Of a DNA stretch of 64,000 nucleotides, positions 62,287 to 64,000 are shown piece after piece. Each line of letters starts with the position of its first letter. Positions within the stretch are counted from its first letter, which is position 1. The notes beneath the pieces were generated by a model that was given only the letters and a program-made list of their open reading frames with translations, was not told the origin of the DNA and searched no databases. The translations under genes and the position numbers were made by a program. The DNA lies in NCBI RefSeq assembly GCF_051955275.1, contig NZ_JBQCGW010000138.1, positions 8,691 through 72,690 on the forward strand. The letters run 5' to 3'. Source of the DNA: Pseudobacter sp051955275. Its GTDB lineage: Bacteria > Bacteroidota > Bacteroidia > Chitinophagales > Chitinophagaceae.

Positions 62287-63498
62287 ATGAACAAGTCTAT
62301 CTATATAATGGCGCTGGGAGCATTCGGGATCATCACCACAGAATTCGGGGTGATAGGTATCCTGCCTGCGCTGTCAAAAGAATTTGGTATCACTATCGAT
62401 ACAGCAGGCTGGTTGCTGAGTGCATTTGCCCTTACAGTAGCGGTGACAGGTCCATTCACCACGGCGCTAACGGCAAAGATCAACCGTAAAACGATCCTCA
62501 CCCTGGTATTGGCTGTTTTCGTAGTCTCGAATATATTATCTGCTTTTGCGCCCAGCTTTGCATTCCTGATGATCGCCCGGGTTCTGCCGGCCTTCCTGCA
62601 CCCGGTATTCTGGGCGGTTGCGGCCTCTGTAGCGGCAAAAGAAGCTGGGCCCAAAGATGCCCCCAAAGCAGTGGCAACGGTAATGGCTGGCCTCAGTATC
62701 GCAACCGTGCTGGGTGTTCCGCTCACTACTTATATGGCGGATCTGTTCAACTGGCAGGCCAGTTTCTACCTGGCGGGTTTCATAAACCTGATTGCTTTTG
62801 CAGGGATGGCATTTTTTGTTCCGTCTATGCCTGTTAAAAAAGAAGCCGGTGTAAAAAGTTCTACCGCCATTCTACGCTCCCCTTTTTTATGGGTTAAACT
62901 GTTAACTGTGCTGGTGATGCTGGCGGGAATGTTTGCTTCCTACAGTTACCTCGCTGAATTTCTGAACAAGGTCACACATATGACAGGCGCTGAGGTCAGT
63001 ATCATGCTGCTTGTATTTGGGGTAACGGGTATTGCAGGCAACTGGGCGATGGGGATCGCACTCAGTAAAAACGTGATGATCACCACCCGGATCTACCTGC
63101 TCAGCTTAGTGCTGACACATATACTTGCCTACCAGTTCGGTGGCTATTTTATACCGATGGTGGTGATACTTTCCATCTGGGGCTTTGTTCACACGGGAGG
63201 ATTCCTGGTGGCGAATATCCAGGTTACAGCCTTTATGCCACAGCAGTCGCTGGAATTCGTGAACAGCCTCCTGCCCTCTTTTTATAATGCAGGGATCACA
63301 GCAGGTTCTTTGCTGGGTGGTTTTATCATTGCCAATTACGGGATCCAGCAGGTGATCTGGATGGCAGTTCCTTTATTACTGACAGCATTCGGATTGAGTT
63401 TTTATAAACAACCGAAGCGTGAAACGGTAAAGGAAGAAGAGGCATGGCAACCTTTATGTGCAACTGAAACCCGGCCGGAGCCTGCCCTGAGTGAATAA
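62287..63498 (+). CDS. MFS transporter, DHA1-type (AraJ/drug-efflux like)
   Basis: 403 aa with 12 membrane helices. The helix 1 motif GAFGIITTEFGVIGILPALS is that of the arabinose-efflux/multidrug branch of DHA1 carriers; the loop 2-3 region TALTAKINRKTIL and VATVMAGLSIATVLGVPLTT (motif C-like antiporter signature with Gly-Val-Pro) agree. It probably exports sugars or toxic compounds by proton antiport. It is a single gene with its own repressible promoter; the regulator gene downstream is AraC-type and on the same strand. Confidence 0.88.
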   Translation: MNKSIYIMALGAFGIITTEFGVIGILPALSKEFGITIDTAGWLLSAFALTVAVTGPFTTALTAKINRKTILTLVLAVFVVSNILSAFAPSFAFLMIARVLPAFLHPVFWAVAASVAAKEAGPKDAPKAVATVMAGLSIATVLGVPLTTYMADLFNWQASFYLAGFINLIAFAGMAFFVPSMPVKKEAGVKSSTAILRSPFLWVKLLTVLVMLAGMFASYSYLAEFLNKVTHMTGAEVSIMLLVFGVTGIAGNWAMGIALSKNVMITTRIYLLSLVLTHILAYQFGGYFIPMVVILSIWGFVHTGGFLVANIQVTAFMPQQSLEFVNSLLPSFYNAGITAGSLLGGFIIANYGIQQVIWMAVPLLLTAFGLSFYKQPKRETVKEEEAWQPLCATETRPEPALSE

Positions 63499-63518
63499 TG
63501 GGTATTTAAATCGAAGTG

Positions 63519-63570
63519 AAACCTGCGGCTGTTGGATGGCGGTGGCGGGTTTTACTATTTTTTTCTGTAC
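63519..63570 (+). terminator. Possible terminator after the MFS gene
   Basis: AAACCTGC (63519-63526) pairs with GCGGGTTT (63545-63552) with one wobble and an 18-nt loop, followed by a T-rich tract with seven T in a row. Confidence 0.4.
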
Positions 63571-63578
63571 CTTAAACC

Positions 63579-64000
63579 ATGACTTCCGGCATCTCATTGC
63601 GCATACAAAAGCCAGCTTCTGGTCTCCTCAGTTTTGTGGAAAGTTTCTGGATGCTCACCAATCACAGTGAGGAAGCCAAACCTGTGGTCATACTTCCTGA
63701 TGGCCGGATAGACCTCAGCTATAATCCGGCTTCCGGGCTTACTTTACTTGGACTGGAAACCGGTCCCTCCCAGGCTGTCATCCCTCCCCGCTTCAGTATG
63801 TTCACCATCAGCTTCAGGCCGCTGGTGCTGGAATATCTCTTTAAATCATATACACCGCTGCTGCCAGACAATGCGCAGCTAATACCGGAAAACTATCTTG
63901 GTTTTATTCCATCGCCAGAACAGGGATTTGAAACTGTTTGCAACACATTCCAGCAGATACTGCTGCAACGATTGAATGTTGAAACTGATCCGCGCAAACA
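63579..64000 (+). CDS. AraC-family regulator, N-terminal part (runs off window)
   Basis: The ATG at 63579 opens 140 codons that continue beyond the window. The sequence begins MTSGISLRIQKPASGLLSFV and contains SFWMLTNHSEEAKPVVILPD, GRIDLSYNPASG, LLGLETGPSQAVIPPRFSMF and TISFRPLVLEYLF. This is the DUF6597-type N-terminal domain found before AraC helix-turn-helix regions in Bacteroidota. The DNA-binding part itself is outside the window, so the call rests on the N-domain. The start lies 80 nt after the MFS stop. Confidence 0.65.
   Translation, partial: MTSGISLRIQKPASGLLSFVESFWMLTNHSEEAKPVVILPDGRIDLSYNPASGLTLLGLETGPSQAVIPPRFSMFTISFRPLVLEYLFKSYTPLLPDNAQLIPENYLGFIPSPEQGFETVCNTFQQILLQRLNVETDPRK

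Noticed and set aside
62157..62489. Plus-strand frame overlapping the MFS promoter and start
   Set aside because: It begins inside the promoter spacer and its second half is the MFS gene in another frame; the LTGSW match to lipocalin-like starts is too short.
1..64000. CRISPR arrays, tRNA or rRNA genes, prophage and insertion sequences
   Set aside because: No regularly spaced direct repeats, cloverleaf, rRNA core or transposase/integrase frame was seen; the only repeats are the short palindromes and 20-nt units described.

Overview
The window looks like the chromosome of a glycan-degrading Bacteroidota, most likely Chitinophagaceae (Chitinophaga-like). Pointers are three SusC/SusD pairs, a FecI/FecR-type sigma/anti-sigma pair beside an STN-domain SusC, a DUF6377 (SusR-like) regulator, DUF4369/TlpA proteins, many lipoproteins, and promoters of the Bacteroidota type (TTTG or TTG, 19 nt, TAnnTTTG). 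I see no rRNA, tRNA, CRISPR array, insertion sequence or phage gene.

Layout: 1-6.0 kb holds the N-terminus of an RHS-type secreted protein, a truncated DltA-like adenylation gene, the muramidase gene namZ, a stand-alone TonB-dependent receptor and two small genes. 6.2-16.6 kb (minus strand) is an ECF sigma / FecR / SusC / SusD unit followed by a degenerate metallohydrolase-like lipoprotein, a LEA2 protein, an outer membrane barrel and an S41 protease lipoprotein. A methyltransferase gene follows at 16.9-17.6 kb.

17.8-33.0 kb (minus strand) is a complete-looking alginate utilisation operon. It encodes SusC, SusD, a surface lipoprotein, a GntR/FCD repressor, a two-domain PL6 lyase, a PL17 lyase, KdgF, an esterase, a hexuronate-type MFS carrier and an SDR (probable DEH reductase). 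A strong promoter and a perfect ExuR/UxuR-like operator precede susC. The genes work in order: surface capture and import, periplasmic depolymerisation to monouronate, ring opening, uptake and reduction to 2-keto-3-deoxygluconate. The kinase and aldolase of the last steps are elsewhere.

33.3-44.7 kb (plus strand) is a starch-type locus: SusR-like regulator, GH31, SusC, SusD, SusE and a GH13 amylase lipoprotein. 44.8-47.4 kb is a NarL-type response regulator and TPR histidine kinase. 47.5-48.6 kb has two small exported proteins, one MmpS-like and one cysteine-rich. 48.8-54.8 kb (minus strand) has a lipoprotein, an orphan FecR-like membrane protein, a Prc-type protease and two TlpA-like thioredoxins. 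55.1-62.0 kb is a tight four-gene operon (TonB receptor, DUF4876 lipoprotein, DUF6850 barrel, di-heme cytochrome c peroxidase), which is the best candidate here for a poorly described system. 62.1-64 kb has an MFS efflux gene with an operator inside its promoter, then the start of an AraC-type regulator.

Short REP-like palindromes of one family sit between genes at about 6.15, 20.0 and 44.75 kb. The cluster at 20 kb lies inside the alginate operon.
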